Position numbers and translations under genes: made by a program. 64,000 nucleotides of DNA. Source: Mesorhabditis belari. Lineage: Eukaryota > Nematoda > Chromadorea > Rhabditida > Rhabditidae. Shown piece after piece: positions 42,856-54,799 of this stretch; the first letter of the stretch is position 1, and the number at the start of each line of letters is the position of its first letter. The stretch lies in the NCBI GenBank assembly GCA_958450365.1, contig CAUEEP010000934.1, positions 608,001 through 672,000 on the forward strand, in the 5' to 3' direction. The notes beneath the pieces are model-generated. The model saw only the letters and a program-made list of their open reading frames with translations, had not been told where the DNA came from and made no database searches.

Positions 42856-43573
42856 CACTGTAAAAAGTAAGTTCGCCCAATTCGTAAATGCTACATGGAC
42901 ATTTCGTTGAGAACAATATAAAATTCAAGTCTGACATATTGAGGTAAATATCAGATCCAACCATTATTATATTGAGACAAAATTTGAAAAACAACTTTAT
43001 TATAAACACTAAATTCTAACGAGCTGCAACGTAGGTATAAAGAAGCAAATAATGGGACAATATAGGTACAACGGGACTACAAGGAATCAACTACAACATA
43101 ATATTTAGGTAGGTAGGTGTGTATCGATCAACGATTGTTCAAAAATGAAGGCAAAAATGCTGGAAACCATTTGTGAACAAAGACAAATGAGGAAAGAGGA
43201 GAAATCTGTTCTACAAAACGACAAACACGCTTTCTAATCAAGATCATCAGAAAATTGTTAAGCCTGAAATGTGCGAAGGTTGTGATAAGCAAGAAACCGT
43301 GCCACACAAAAACAAAATCATCTTGAGATACTATTTCTCTTGGAGTCGGAAAAGCGAAAAGAAAACTAGTCTCCTAAAAATAACATCCCAGAGTCTTTAA
43401 ACAAAAGTGAACCACCAAAGAAGAGGCCGATAATCCAGCGATAAACTATAGCCTATTTACACCAGAAAAAACATTTAGGAAAATATTTGTGTTAACTTTG
43501 CAACATGTACACATTTCCTTTGGTTGGCCTAAAATTGATAAATGAAATTTATAAAATAACTCTAGTTACCTCT
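42856..43573. other. MAF1 3' flank
   Basis: AT-rich, no gene seen; probably MAF1 3' UTR and Archease upstream sequence. Confidence 0.5.
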
Positions 43574-44882
43574 CTAGACCTCCACGTTCCACATTTCCTC
43601 GGCGCTCAAGTTCAAGTCGTTTCTGTTGAAAGCTCGACATGAAATGAAGAGAATACGTTTCAGATTCTTGTTGTAGAAGAAATAGGTGAGTCCCCTGAAA
43701 TTAGAAGAGAATCTATCTAGAGAAATATTATTTACCAAAACACGCCTTCCTCGCTAAACGGATCGCCATCATAACCAGAGTTGTAGCTAAACAAATTAAT
43801 TACAAAAACATTTCAAAAGGTTATACTTTCACGTCAGTTCTAATAACAGATCTAGGCACGGGCAAAAAACCAATTCTTTTTGATCAATTTATATTGTTGA
43901 CTTTTTAATTGGTCATAACGGCCCGATAACCTGTAGATCTTGCACTCAAGCGGCTTAATTTCTTCCACAATAGATTGCCAGAGCTCATCACGAAGTAAGC
44001 GATATTTGTCACCAACCGCCGTGGACAATTTGTTATCGACCGCATCAACGACACTCTAAAAAGAAAAGGATTTCTCGACATATTTTAGCCGATAATCAAT
44101 TAAACATAATATTACTCTTTACAAACTATTTTTTTAGAAAAACGTACCTCAAAATCGCGCATCCTCGAGAAGGTACTGCTCTTCACGTCGCTGAAATCAT
44201 AGTCACTGTAAGACGTATTCAAAGCTGCGATGAGATCAAACATCGTCCTTTTGGAAATCGAGTCAACATAATTTAACTAAAATTATAAATTGACGTATAC
44301 CTTCTAAAAATTTACCTCATCCCCATCGTGATCTGACCCGCCAGAGCAACTGTGTTCAGAGAGATGGCGCATTCGATGAGAATGGCCTGAATGGTTTGCT
44401 TTTTTGTAATTTTAGATTTAGACCAAACCTTAACGCACTTAATTATTTAACCCAACTTAAAATTAACGGCAAAATATAAAACGTTTAAGTATGCACCTAT
44501 CGGCGCAGCAAGAGTGCTCCAGTCTTCGGGTGGTGAAAGTGGCTGTCGCTCATTCAAATTCGTCGTTTTCCATTGTCGCTTGTCACTTTGTATCATCTTG
44601 CACGAATACGATTCAAGCCTAAAAGTACATAAATGTATAAATTTGTTCAAGTTTTAACAAAACAACAGCCATATCTAAGTGCTTCTTGACGCAGGAAAAC
44701 CCGCCAAAATCATTGTAATTACCCATCAAAAGTACAAAGAAACGTTCTAGCTTTCGTTATTCAGCTTTACGATTAAGTAGCTTCAAAAAATTAACTTACT
44801 TAAAATCGAGCAAACAATCATTCGATGCAGAGCCGATCTTCTCGCTGATTTGCTGTAAACTGCTGTTTTCCAAGTACTTCAT
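43574..44882 (-). CDS. mafr-1: MAF1, repressor of RNA polymerase III
   Basis: Starts MKYLENSSLQQISEKIGS, followed by LESYSCKMIQSDKRQWK (the MAF1 A box: KxLExxS ... IESYSCKM), a linker LSPPEDWSTLAAP, then ELWQSIVEEIKPLECKIY and the B/C boxes DGDPFSEEG, TYFFYNKNLKRILFISCRAF, ending MWNVEV. MAF1 binds Pol III under stress and lowers tRNA and 5S transcription. Exon structure is clear at both ends and less so in the middle (44080-44450). Divergent promoter with UBAP1. Confidence 0.92.
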
Positions 44883-45500
44883 CTTAGATCTAAAATTTGA
44901 ATCGATTTTTGGAGAAACTCGAACGCGAAAAAAGTGAAGAGAAAACTTTGGCACACAACAAGAAACACACGATTGATTCAATTTTTCTAGGAGGGGAAGA
45001 GGAGAGAAAAAAATGCGATAAAGGGAGGGTAAAATGGACGGAGGAGAGTCATGTACACAATGAAATGCAGCTGATATTTCGCAAAAGCAAAAAAGGATAG
45101 TGAGTGAGCGCTTCTTGCTTACTTACTTGCTTGATTACTGAAAAATCCTTCAAAGTCACACTTTTAGAACTTTAGAACTTAAAACGACGTCACTATCCCA
45201 ATAAGCTTAATGCAATTTTTGAATTTTCGAATGGTTTCATTTTTATTAGTTTTTAAATAGCTTGATTTAGTTATTCAGGGGGTAAAGATACTCGGTCAAG
45301 CAGCTTAAGCGCTAAAAATGCTTTAGATTTTGAAGTATTTAAGTTATGTTTGGAGTCCCTTTTTCACTTTTGCTCCAGAAGCTTCCACTTTTGTAGATTC
45401 GACGCCGGCTCTCCACTTTCTTCTTTTTTTTTTCTTATGCAAGCTTTAATATCTTCTATTTACAGCTTATCATCAACATTTACGGGTTACCGCGCTCTTG
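44883..45500. promoter_or_regulatory. Divergent promoter region of MAF1 and UBAP1
   Basis: No coding exon supported. A TTTACAG acceptor 32 bp before the UBAP1 ATG is a probable trans-splice site. Confidence 0.5.
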
Positions 45501-47912
45501 ATGACGGATCGATTTCACGGTAATGGTTTTTAATCAATAAAGGATCTAATTTGTGTTTTACAGACTACATTCGCGATATGCCGATGCAGATCGGGAGAAA
45601 ATTTATGCCTGGACGACAAATCAACTTACCGACGGCACCTTTGTTGAGGCTACGTGAGAATCAAGTAATTTTTATGCCATGTATATAATAGGTTAGCATT
45701 TTTTTATAGATTCATTATTACTGGGATTTGTATTCTTTTTAGTTGACGTACAATTTCGAGAAGGAGCTGCTAGCACGCCAGCAATACGACGATTCGCTGA
45801 AAGTTGCAGAACTTGAAAATAGTGCGGTGAGCTTGCATTATCTAAATTTGTGCCAAGTATGCCAGAAACCTCTCTAATCGTGTTTTAGCATTCTTCGGGC
45901 AGCGATGATTCCAAATCAGATGCGACAGTTCCTGCTACATCTACGGCCGGTTTTCTTTCAAATGTAAGTTTTGTAAAGACAAAAAATCAAAATTATGAGT
46001 AAAAAGTTGAAATTTTCAATTTTTAGGAAGTCCTTCTGCCATCAAAGTTCGCGCCACCTCAAACAATAAGCCCAGCAAAAGAGAAATCAAAGAATGCCAA
46101 CTCAAATTTCGACGATTTGGAGAGCCGAGGGTGCAGTATCTTTGACGATTTAGAGTTGAAAACAATTGACGATCGAGCTGTCCTATCACAAGTAATTTTT
46201 TTACATAAATGCTATGTACAGGGTGTTAAAAAAAGCTAGTTCCCTTAATTTTCCAAAAATTCCTGGTGGCTCTTGGTGGTCGTTGTGGTGAATATTTTGG
46301 CCTGGAAAATTTGATATTTTTTACTTTTTCCTGATTTCAAAACTCCCAATGCATGAAATTTCTGAGCCACGATGGTCGTCACCACCGTGAGACTTTTGCT
46401 ATAAAATTAAAACTTTGTACTGGCATCGTGGTGCATAATAAACACTATTAGGATAAATACAAATTTAAACCATACACTTTATTGATCAGCGTTTCCTTGG
46501 GAAAACGGGGCACTTCTTTAAAAAAAGCGAGTTGAAAATCTCGACAGATTATCATATAATGTAGATGAAAAAAGTGTTTGGCTAAAAATCTTAGTTTATA
46601 TATTAACTCTAATATGTGTTGACACCACGATGCCAGTAGAAAGTTTTAATTTTACTTTTTTTTTAAATTTCACGGTTGTGGTGACCATGGTGGCTCAGAA
46701 AATTCATGCATAGGAAGTCATGAAATCGGGAAAAAGTGAAAAAATATCAAAAATTTTCCAGCCCGAAATATTCACTTTGGCACCACAACGACCACCAGGA
46801 GCCACCAGAAATTTTTGGAAAATTAAGGGGAACCGGCTTTTTTTGAACATCTTGTATATTAAGCTCGCAATGATGGTAAATATGCTTAAAAGTGATAGCA
46901 TATTTCAGTAGCCAGATCTGATCAACCATGATCAAACATGGAGCGATTACTGAGCGAGTTAATTTTAGGAGATTTGCTCCTCTTTAAAAAACTCAGTTAA
47001 CTCGTAATTTAGGTCTTGAGTAAAATTGCAATAAATCCAGTGGCGTCTGCAAATACAGAAGTCTGTCGAGGAAAGGTGAAACTTTATGGGTTAAACGCTT
47101 AGTTATTATATTTTCAGGATACTGTAAGTCTTGCTACAAACGGCATGGTATCCTTCTCAGCACACACAAAGAATGGAGAAACACCACAGCCAGGAAGAGA
47201 AACGTCAGGAGGTTCTACGCCCCAATCCGGCATTTCGAACACTCCACCACCAATCCCCGGGCATCAAGTGGGCTTTTCGTTTATTGGTTAGATGTTTTGT
47301 TTTAGAGCGTAGCTTATCGACCAGCAATTCCAACAAGATCACCGCCAGTTGAGTTACCAGCCATCGCACAATTGAGAGCTCGTCTATTAGCAAAAGGTAT
47401 GCGATTCTTTCCTCTCACCTCAAAATAAATTTTAGGTTATCGAGGAAATATAGTCACAATAACGTTGGAACGACTCCCTAGAGAAAGGATTCAATTTGTA
47501 AGTTTTGAAGCTAGTTTATTAAGCTATTTAACTACAGCACCGTTTTGTCTTACTTTTATAGATTGAATACTACATGAAAGGAATGCGTTCACTCGAGAAA
47601 CTTGATGTGAATATCGTTGAAACGTTGGACTTTCTTGTCTCTTGTCAACTCGACGATAAGCAAGTAAGCGTTAGTTTTTGTTAAAGCAATGTTGAACGAT
47701 GATATTAGCAAATACTATCTTTTTTTTAGAAAATAAGCGATTATGGCTCAGTGGCGGCTCAAATTGTACAAATGGGATTCCCTGCTTCTCGAACGTTTGC
47801 CGCTGTCAAGTCGAAATCTGGTGATAAGGTAGATTTACATGGGTAGTGGTAGGATTTAAAATTTTCTTTTCAGGTAGCTGCTTTGGATTCACTTCTCGCC
47901 GAGCAAAGATGA
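45501..47912 (+). CDS. UBAP1-like ESCRT-I subunit
   Basis: Twelve exons (first 45501-45519, last 47874-47912) encode 349 residues. The N-terminus HDYIRDMPMQIGRKFMPGRQ INLP is the UMA domain (compare YLDDVPFKTGDKF), followed by YNFEKELLARQQYDD. The mid-region IFDDLELKTIDDRAVLSQ nearly repeats the human UBAP1 motif FDNLELKTIDE. Proline-rich stretches follow (SNTPPPIPGHQ, IPTRSPPVELP). The C-terminus has a UBA-type three-helix block, SVAAQIVQMGFPASRTFAAV and DKVAALDSLLAEQR. UBAP1 helps sort ubiquitinated receptors into multivesicular bodies. Intron 5 (46192-47012) carries a transposon-like element. Confidence 0.9.
46219..46854. mobile_element. Fold-back Tc1/mariner-like element in UBAP1 intron
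   Basis: Ends CAGGGTGTTAAAAAAAGC and GCTTTTTTTGAACATCTTG are imperfect inverted repeats, and the arms remain complementary for about 215 bp (GGTGGCTC.., CCACGATGCCAGT). It is bounded by TA at 46217-46218 and 46855-46856. No transposase frame; a non-autonomous element. Confidence 0.75.
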
Positions 47913-48779
47913 TTCTTCGGCAAAATAAACATTGGTTTTTATTGCTCGTCAGCATCTAATCAAATTATTCTATTTAGTCCCTGTGCATGGTCTAGTGGTT
48001 TCTTTATTGTGCTGCCTTCATGTTTTGTCAGTCCGCAATTATTTTGTGCACTTTCCTTCCCCATTCATGCTCAATTGTTAATTCCCGATGCGACTGTGAT
48101 ATACAGAGTTTGTGTTTTTCTTTTTCTCGTCATTTCATTTCACTTGTCAATTTGTGATTAGCGTTTATAATCGATAATGAAGTTTTCAAACTCTGTTTCA
48201 AAATTGGCGCGAAGAGTTACAGAATTGAGAATTTTCAGGGATTTCGAAAAGGAAGGGCATTCAGAAACGCAAAAAATATCTCTATATAGAATTCTATGCT
48301 CTACTGGTGAAGATTTCTTGTAACCGACCCCAACACATCACTTATTTGTTTTGTGTTATGATCCTCGGGGTTCAAGAGGGGTCAGAAAGGGAAAGAAAGG
48401 GTACGAGACAATCGATTGAGGGTACTAAAAAGAGTGCGGTGGTTGAGAGGGTACCCCAAAAAGGTCCTTGGGAGGTGCAGGGTACCCCACCGACCCCTCT
48501 CTCTAGCCTTAGGCATCCCCTCCCCCAACCCTAGCGTTTCATCCCTCTCCCATTCACCCTATGCCTATACCGCCTAACAATTTCCATTGAATACCAGTCT
48601 TCTTCTCATCTCTCTGCCCTACTCTATCCCCTTCTTTCCCCCCTTCACACAAATTTTCGGATTTCTTTCCCTTCAAATCCGTTTTCTTCACGTTTAAATG
48701 TGTCCGACTGGAAGATAAACGAATTGCCGCATCGATATTCTATTTGCTATCTTGATATCTTGATATTCTGCTGCTTAAA
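47913..48779. other. UBAP1-semaphorin intergenic region
   Basis: No gene or repeat recognised; C/T-rich sequence from about 48480 to 48680 leads into the semaphorin promoter. Confidence 0.5.
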
Positions 48780-51700
48780 ATGAAACTCATCCTTTTACTA
48801 TTGATTTTTACGATCACTCAAGCGGTGATTGTGAGAAAACCGGGTGAGTTTTGAAAAAATAGAAAACAATAAAATGCAACAATGCAATGATAGAGATATT
48901 TGCAGAAAACCTTTTCTCCCGTGGCCCGCTCGACTATGGAAAAGTGCTTTTGGATGCCGACTCGGCGTCACTTTTCGTTGGAGCAAGGGGAAGGATTTTT
49001 CGCCTCTGGGCTTACAATATAAATGACACAAGCGAGAAATTGGTGAGTACCAGATTTTCGGGGAAAAAACGGTTGCTTTCATTATTAAAAAGACTCATCT
49101 ATTGTGGAGAAGTTATAGATTTCATGCTACATCTAAATCCGTCTTTCAGTTCTCCGAAAAACCGCTAACAATTTCGAGCTCTGAAATGGCTGAGTGTCGA
49201 TCGAGTGGAAATAGTGAAGAGGATTGTCAAACCTTTGTTAGGACAATGTTTTTGAAGTAAGTAATCGATATTGATTAGGTAATCGGATTCTCTTACTCTT
49301 TCTTTTTAGAGATCAACGAGAAAATCTTATGATTTGCTCGTCAGCAGCTCTAAAACCCGAGGTTTGTTTGGGTTTATCTTTTGGTCTAAACTTTTAAACA
49401 TGATATGATTATCATGCTTTAAATTCTCAGGTGCGAATCCTTGACGCGAGTCGACTCGAAGATAAAGAAGATCCACAAACAATTATCGGTCTTTGTGCAC
49501 CCGATAAAATCATGAATACAACAGCCGTACTTGTCGGTGAGCGCTGAATTACATTAGAATACTTTTCCAGTACCAACACTCCAATAATACTAGACCCCTT
49601 TCTGTCCCCCATCCCCTCACCTTCTTTGGTCAATTGGTTAAATCCCGGTTCCCGCCTAATCAAACGCGAGTTCACCTCCGCGTGCCACCAACAAAAAGTT
49701 TGCAATGACGCGATTGTATGCACAAAAAGCATACAACAGTAGCCAGATCTGATCCCAGCAATGGCCATGATCAAACATGGAGCGATTTCTGAGCAAGCTT
49801 CACCTTTTGCCAACGCCAAACCTTCAACCACAATCCTTCGATTCCAGAGCTCGGCAACCCCCGCGGACTTCCCATCGTCTATTCGGGCATTCGAACGGGG
49901 ATCACCGGCGAGAACCATCTCATCTATCGGCCGGCGATCGTCGAGAATTCCCGAGAGATTTACCCGTCGATGCGCACAATTTACAAGGATGACGACTGGT
50001 TAAATGGTGGGTGGATTTGAACGGTTTCAAACTTTCTCCCATTCACTTATCAATCCCATTTTCCAGAACCCCAATTCGTCGGCTCTTTTGACGTTGGCGA
50101 GCACGTGTATTTCTTTTTCCGCGAGATCGCCAACGAGGCGAGCCACGACGAGAAAAGGATCTACTCGAGAGTTGCACGGATTTGTAAGGTTGGACGTTCA
50201 ATTCAAAACAATCTGTCGGTACCTTGAACCGCGGAAATCTCGGAGCTGATTGAGTTTGATCCGCTTCAAATTGATTCAAACCCAAACAAGTTTACACATC
50301 TCAGAAAGATCTCGGCGGTAAAAGTCAACTCCGCCAAGTGTGGACCTCATTTGTGAAGGCTCGCCTCAATTGTTCCCTTCCTGGCAATATCCCATTCTAT
50401 TTCGATCAAATTCGTGAGTGATTCTCTTGCCTCCGTCCGAAATTGAAATCTTTCAGGATCGGTCACCAAATCTGAATTCGAAGGGGAGACGCTTTTCTAC
50501 ACGGGAATGTCCACCTCCGATTCGGCGTATCCCACCTCGGCAATCTGTGTCTTCCAGTTGAAAGATATCAACCATGTAAGTTCTGCATTCCACAATATCG
50601 AAAGACGTTCCCAAATAACTTTGATAAACATGTTTACCTCACAATCGAAACTGAGTGCTTTAAGGTCTTTGATCATGGGCTTTTTACGGACTTGGTCGAG
50701 AACCGACGCCGGGAAATTGGGGCCGATCCTAACACAGGACACCGACCCGGGACTGTAAGTTTCAAAAAGTCAAGTATCGCTAACTGTGTACAAACATTCC
50801 GCAATTCCCGTCCAACTAGCGTCACTATCCATTCCCTCTATGTCACTATCCATTTACTAAACAGAATCACTTTATTCATTTTAAGGACAACTGTAGCAAC
50901 CAAAATATAATGTGGTGATAAACATGACGAGAATTTAAATTCAAATGGCAAATCAATAAATCGGAACGGGTAAAATGTGAGTGCTGACATCATGAGATGG
51001 AGTTGTTTTTCTTAATTGACCTCATTTTCGTAACCACCCAATTGCTCGGCGTACACCTAAACATTGGGGAGATTGGAACAATTCGTAAGCTATAAGCATC
51101 AAATAAACAATCGCACCTCAATGACGTCATCTTCTTCCATTTCGAGCGACTTCGGGGTGTCTTCATCGGCGATGCGTCGGCCATCAAAGAGGAAACTAAA
51201 AACGAAATTTATTGTATCGCATTCAGCAGGATGCGCTTGGTATATATTTAATATTTTAGCATAATTACACGTCCAGGGGACAACTTAGTTTCGCATGGGG
51301 GAAAACATAAATCAGGTTTCGTTGAAAATCTCGACCCGACCGTAAAGTTGAATTTTGGTCATTTAACGATTTAAATAATTGCTTCAAAACCGGTTAGAAC
51401 GAAATTTTTGCTATTCGCCAAAGTTTGAGTGCCCAAATCATTATTAATAATGAAAATGCATACCGTAATGAAACGACGCTGACGCCAGTCCGATCCGCGT
51501 ACGACTTCTTGAGTTTTCCCATCGAGGTTCCATACTTGACACGGAAGTGTACTTCATTTGCGTCCTGTCCGACGACTTTCAGCTTGATGTACTCCTTGTC
51601 GCCGTTTTGTTGTGGAGTTTCACCATCAGCCATACCGTATCAAAATTAAAAGAATCTTTCGAGTAATGTACACGAATTGAGAACATTTTAAAAAGGCAGA

Positions 51701-54426
51701 ACAAGACAATATCTACAGAGTGAGGGGAGGAGGGTGGTGATTATTCAGGTTTAGTTCTAAGCGTTTCAAGTTTGCAAGAGGTTTTACGAGCGTTTTTAAA
51801 ATTCGCAGACAAGCAATGAGCGAAAATTTAGGTTTCACAACAACTAAATCTAATAATGCTCGCGATAAAAGAGCGCAGTCGGTTGTAGAACTCTTGCGTT
51901 TCTTAAACAAATCGGGTGTAGAATCTAGTAATTTTAATTACCAGATTAAAAAACTACTGCGAAAGTTTCGAGTATACATTCGAATTCGACAAAATTGTTC
52001 GAAAGTATACATTCCAAGTCCACCCCCTTGCCAGAGGGGAGGACACTCGGAATGTATATGCGAAACACTTAAAACGCGCAACCTTCACACAAAAAACAAA
52101 ACAAAATGAAGATTTGTGACTTTCCGCTTGGGTCGTGCCAAAAATTGTTTGAATTTTTAGTCTATTGGCTGAATATCCATTGTTTGTGGTAATTGCGGAA
52201 ATAGTGTTATTTAAAAAACTTTGAATCATACATTAACCGTTAAATGAGGGTGGCCTAGTTTTCGCAACTTTATTTGCGCAACTCGCCATAACTTTCTTCT
52301 AAGTGGGCGCATCTTTATGATTTTGCTGTCATTTTGTAGATCTCAATAAGTGCAACAAAATGACAGCAAAATCATAAAGATTGGCGCACTTACAAGAAAG
52401 TTATGGTGAGTTGCGCAAAGGATCCAGTTGCGTAAATGACCCTGTTGCGCAAATTGAATAGCGGAAATTAGCCTACCCCCTAAATGGACCAATATTTCAG
52501 TGTGTCCCCGATTCGCAAAGTCTTGACCCGGATGCGTTGAATTTCATCAAATCGCATAATTTAATGCACTCGGCCATTTCAAGTATGCCACCGATTTTGA
52601 CGCAAAGGTTTGTTCGATTTTGTTGTTCGATTTGTTCGATTGAAGTTTTAGAATCAAATCCAAATTTTTGAAAAGTCTCAACCATTTTAGGGACGCGTTT
52701 TTCCACCAAATTCACGTCGACATTCGCTCCGAGCACAACGTCATTCACGCGATCGATAAACAGTGAGTTAGATGAAAAGAAAGTTACCAGAAAGTTGCCT
52801 GTAAAGCTTTGTCGGAATGTGTTCCCCGTTTTTTAACGCGTGTTTCCTTTCGTTAAACTATCGTAATCTTGTCTATTTTTATCCAATCTATCCACTTTTT
52901 TTCTGATTCTGTAAAGGTGTACAAAGGATATCGAAAGAAACAAAAAGTGAATTGATTGGATAAAAAAATTTGAGACAAGCTTATGCTAGTTTGAGAGAAA
53001 GGGGACACGTTTTTGCTAATAACCTTAGAGTTACGGTAACTTTATTAAAGGTAGTAAAAGTACGATAAAAGCCTGGTTTCAGTTGACGCACGGTTTTGCT
53101 CATTTGACAAATTTCAGCTCGTCAAAATTGTGGAAAGTCTCTCATTGGAGAGATGGATCCGAGTGGAAATCGATGATTCTAGAGAAAGAGACAACATTGG
53201 ATATTGGAGGCTTTGATGAGGGAAATCGAATCGAAGACAGCACATTGATGAATGCAGGTTTGATTATACTGTAGTGATACGAGAGACTAAAACTCCCAGT
53301 ATCTTCAACGATCGATCAGGATATTGCAGCTTTACCTGAGACTACAGTACCTTTAAGGCTACCTATATCTAGATCTATAACTCCAGACCAATTCCAGAGT
53401 TCCTCTACACAACTTCTCCACTCGGCGTCCATCAATTCCCGCTCAGCTCGTGTCAACAATGGTTAGCTTGTCAGGTAATATAGATAATATCGATATCTAT
53501 GTATCCTAGATAAATAAAATGTCTCCAAAATCAATAACCAATCAAATATTCAGTCATGCGCCATCGATGCATATTGTTCATGGAATGTGGCAAGGGGAGA
53601 GTGCTTTCCAAGGGAGAAAATCCATCAGCAAAGTGTCGGGTGAGCGTTTTAAAGCTGTACAAAATATCTAGATATATTTTGGATATACTTTTAATCTAGA
53701 TAACAATTATTATCTAAAAAAAAATTGCAGCTGGGTCACCTCATGGCCGGGTCGGGGCACCCGCGAGTGCAAATCGGTGGCAAGGCCAGTGTTGAAAAAG
53801 GTTTGTGGAGACAAAGTCACTGTAAATCTCAGCATTCTGTACTACATTATACTAGAAGCGACGGTAGTTTGAAGAAAATGGGACACGTTTTCGGAAATCC
53901 AGTAACTTGTTAGATCAACCGTATCCCAGGTTCCATTTTCAGGTATTCCCGGGCGATTCGATTCATTTCACCTCTCAACCCTCAACACAATGGTTTCGCG
54001 ATGGAATTCAATTGAAAAGCGACACGCGAACACTTTTTACGAAAGAAAACGGACTCGTTTTGATGGATTTATCGAAAAATGATAATGGAGATTACGAGGG
54101 AATTGTTGATGGGAAAACGATTGTGAAATATCGATTGATTGTTGATCATGGTGGGTTTTGATGATGGTAGATTGGGTAAATGAAGCAAGTTATCCAAAAA
54201 TCCTATCTTTCAGAAGATTGTGCTCAACCAAAAACCGTCTCTTCATTCAAAGCGGCCCAACGGGAATGGTGTAAGAAAATGGATGGATACAAGAAAAATT
54301 ACGAGAAATGGAAGATCTGGTTCGAGAATAATGTGAGTTTGGCAATAAAAAGAAATGAATTGAAATTTCCGCTTTCAGCAACAATGTCCCGTCACTCAAA
54401 ATGTCTCCGCTGCACCAAATCGATAA
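48780..54426 (+). CDS. mab-20: Secreted semaphorin (Sema2/MAB-20 type)
   Basis: About 18 exons. A signal peptide ([15 protein letters not shown]) precedes the sema domain (exons 48906-49042, 49150-49256, 49310-49361, 49431-49536, 49848-50006, 50067-50188, 50305-50413, 50457-50575, 50665-50754, 52501-52607 and on): [134 protein letters not shown]. Then the PSI knot ([18 protein letters not shown]), an Ig-like domain ([31 protein letters not shown]) and a short tail ending [15 protein letters not shown]. No TM follows, so it is secreted, as for MAB-20, a guidance and epidermal-sorting cue. Intron 10 (50755-52500) holds a nested antisense SUMO gene. Confidence 0.95.
49592..52246. repeat. Segmental inverted duplication, copy B
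   Basis: Inverted partner of 29055-31466. It spans semaphorin exons 6-10, part of intron 10 and the nested SUMO gene. Here semaphorin is intact, so this is the likely donor copy. Confidence 0.92.
51012..51633 (-). CDS. smo-1: SUMO (copy B, nested in semaphorin intron 10)
   Basis: Exons 51464-51633, 51117-51195 and 51012-51056, each equal in length to those of copy A (170, 79, 45 bp). The translation is the same 97-residue [42 protein letters not shown], ending YENEVN. It is transcribed antisense to semaphorin, so the two transcripts could overlap. Upstream flank to about 52230 is shared with copy A, so both copies carry the same proximal promoter. Confidence 0.96.
52247..52480. mobile_element. 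Family-B element in semaphorin intron 10
   Basis: Inverted arms with GCAACTCGCCATAACTTTCT and AAGAAAGTTATGGTGAGTTG around TGTAGATCTCAATAAGTGCA; the right end is GCGGAAATTAGCCTACCCC. It ends 20 bp before semaphorin exon 11. Confidence 0.8.
52845..53100. repeat. Repeat shared with the small orphan gene intron
   Basis: Words GTTTGAGAGAAAGGGGACACG, GGTAGTAAAAGTACGATAAA and TTTCAGTTGACGCACGG match, in the same order, the reverse complement of 21340-21520. Here it lies in a semaphorin intron, and the true acceptor is about 25 bp further on. Confidence 0.7.
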
Positions 54427-54799
54427 AATTTCTTGTCAAAATGTTGTAAATTTCATTCCTGCTCACACATTCCATTGACCATTTTTTTTTCAAAACTTTC
54501 CACAGATTATCGGGTTGCAATCGTTTTCGACTTTCACTCTTCATTGCCAAATAAAATTTTCAGCTCAAAATTCCAAACGACAATTTACTCCCATGATCAA
54601 CGCATTCTGCAGCGATAAGAAAATCGATTGAATGAAAATATTGTAAATAAGAACAAAACCCCAAAAATCCTCACATCAAAGCAGAAAATGTGAAGGTAAT
54701 TCTTTGAGAAGCGGTTCGGCGAAAAGCAAAGTGGCGAGGTGAAGCACAAGTCCCAGACATAACTAAGCGGGAAATGGATTTGATTAATACTTTAAAGTT

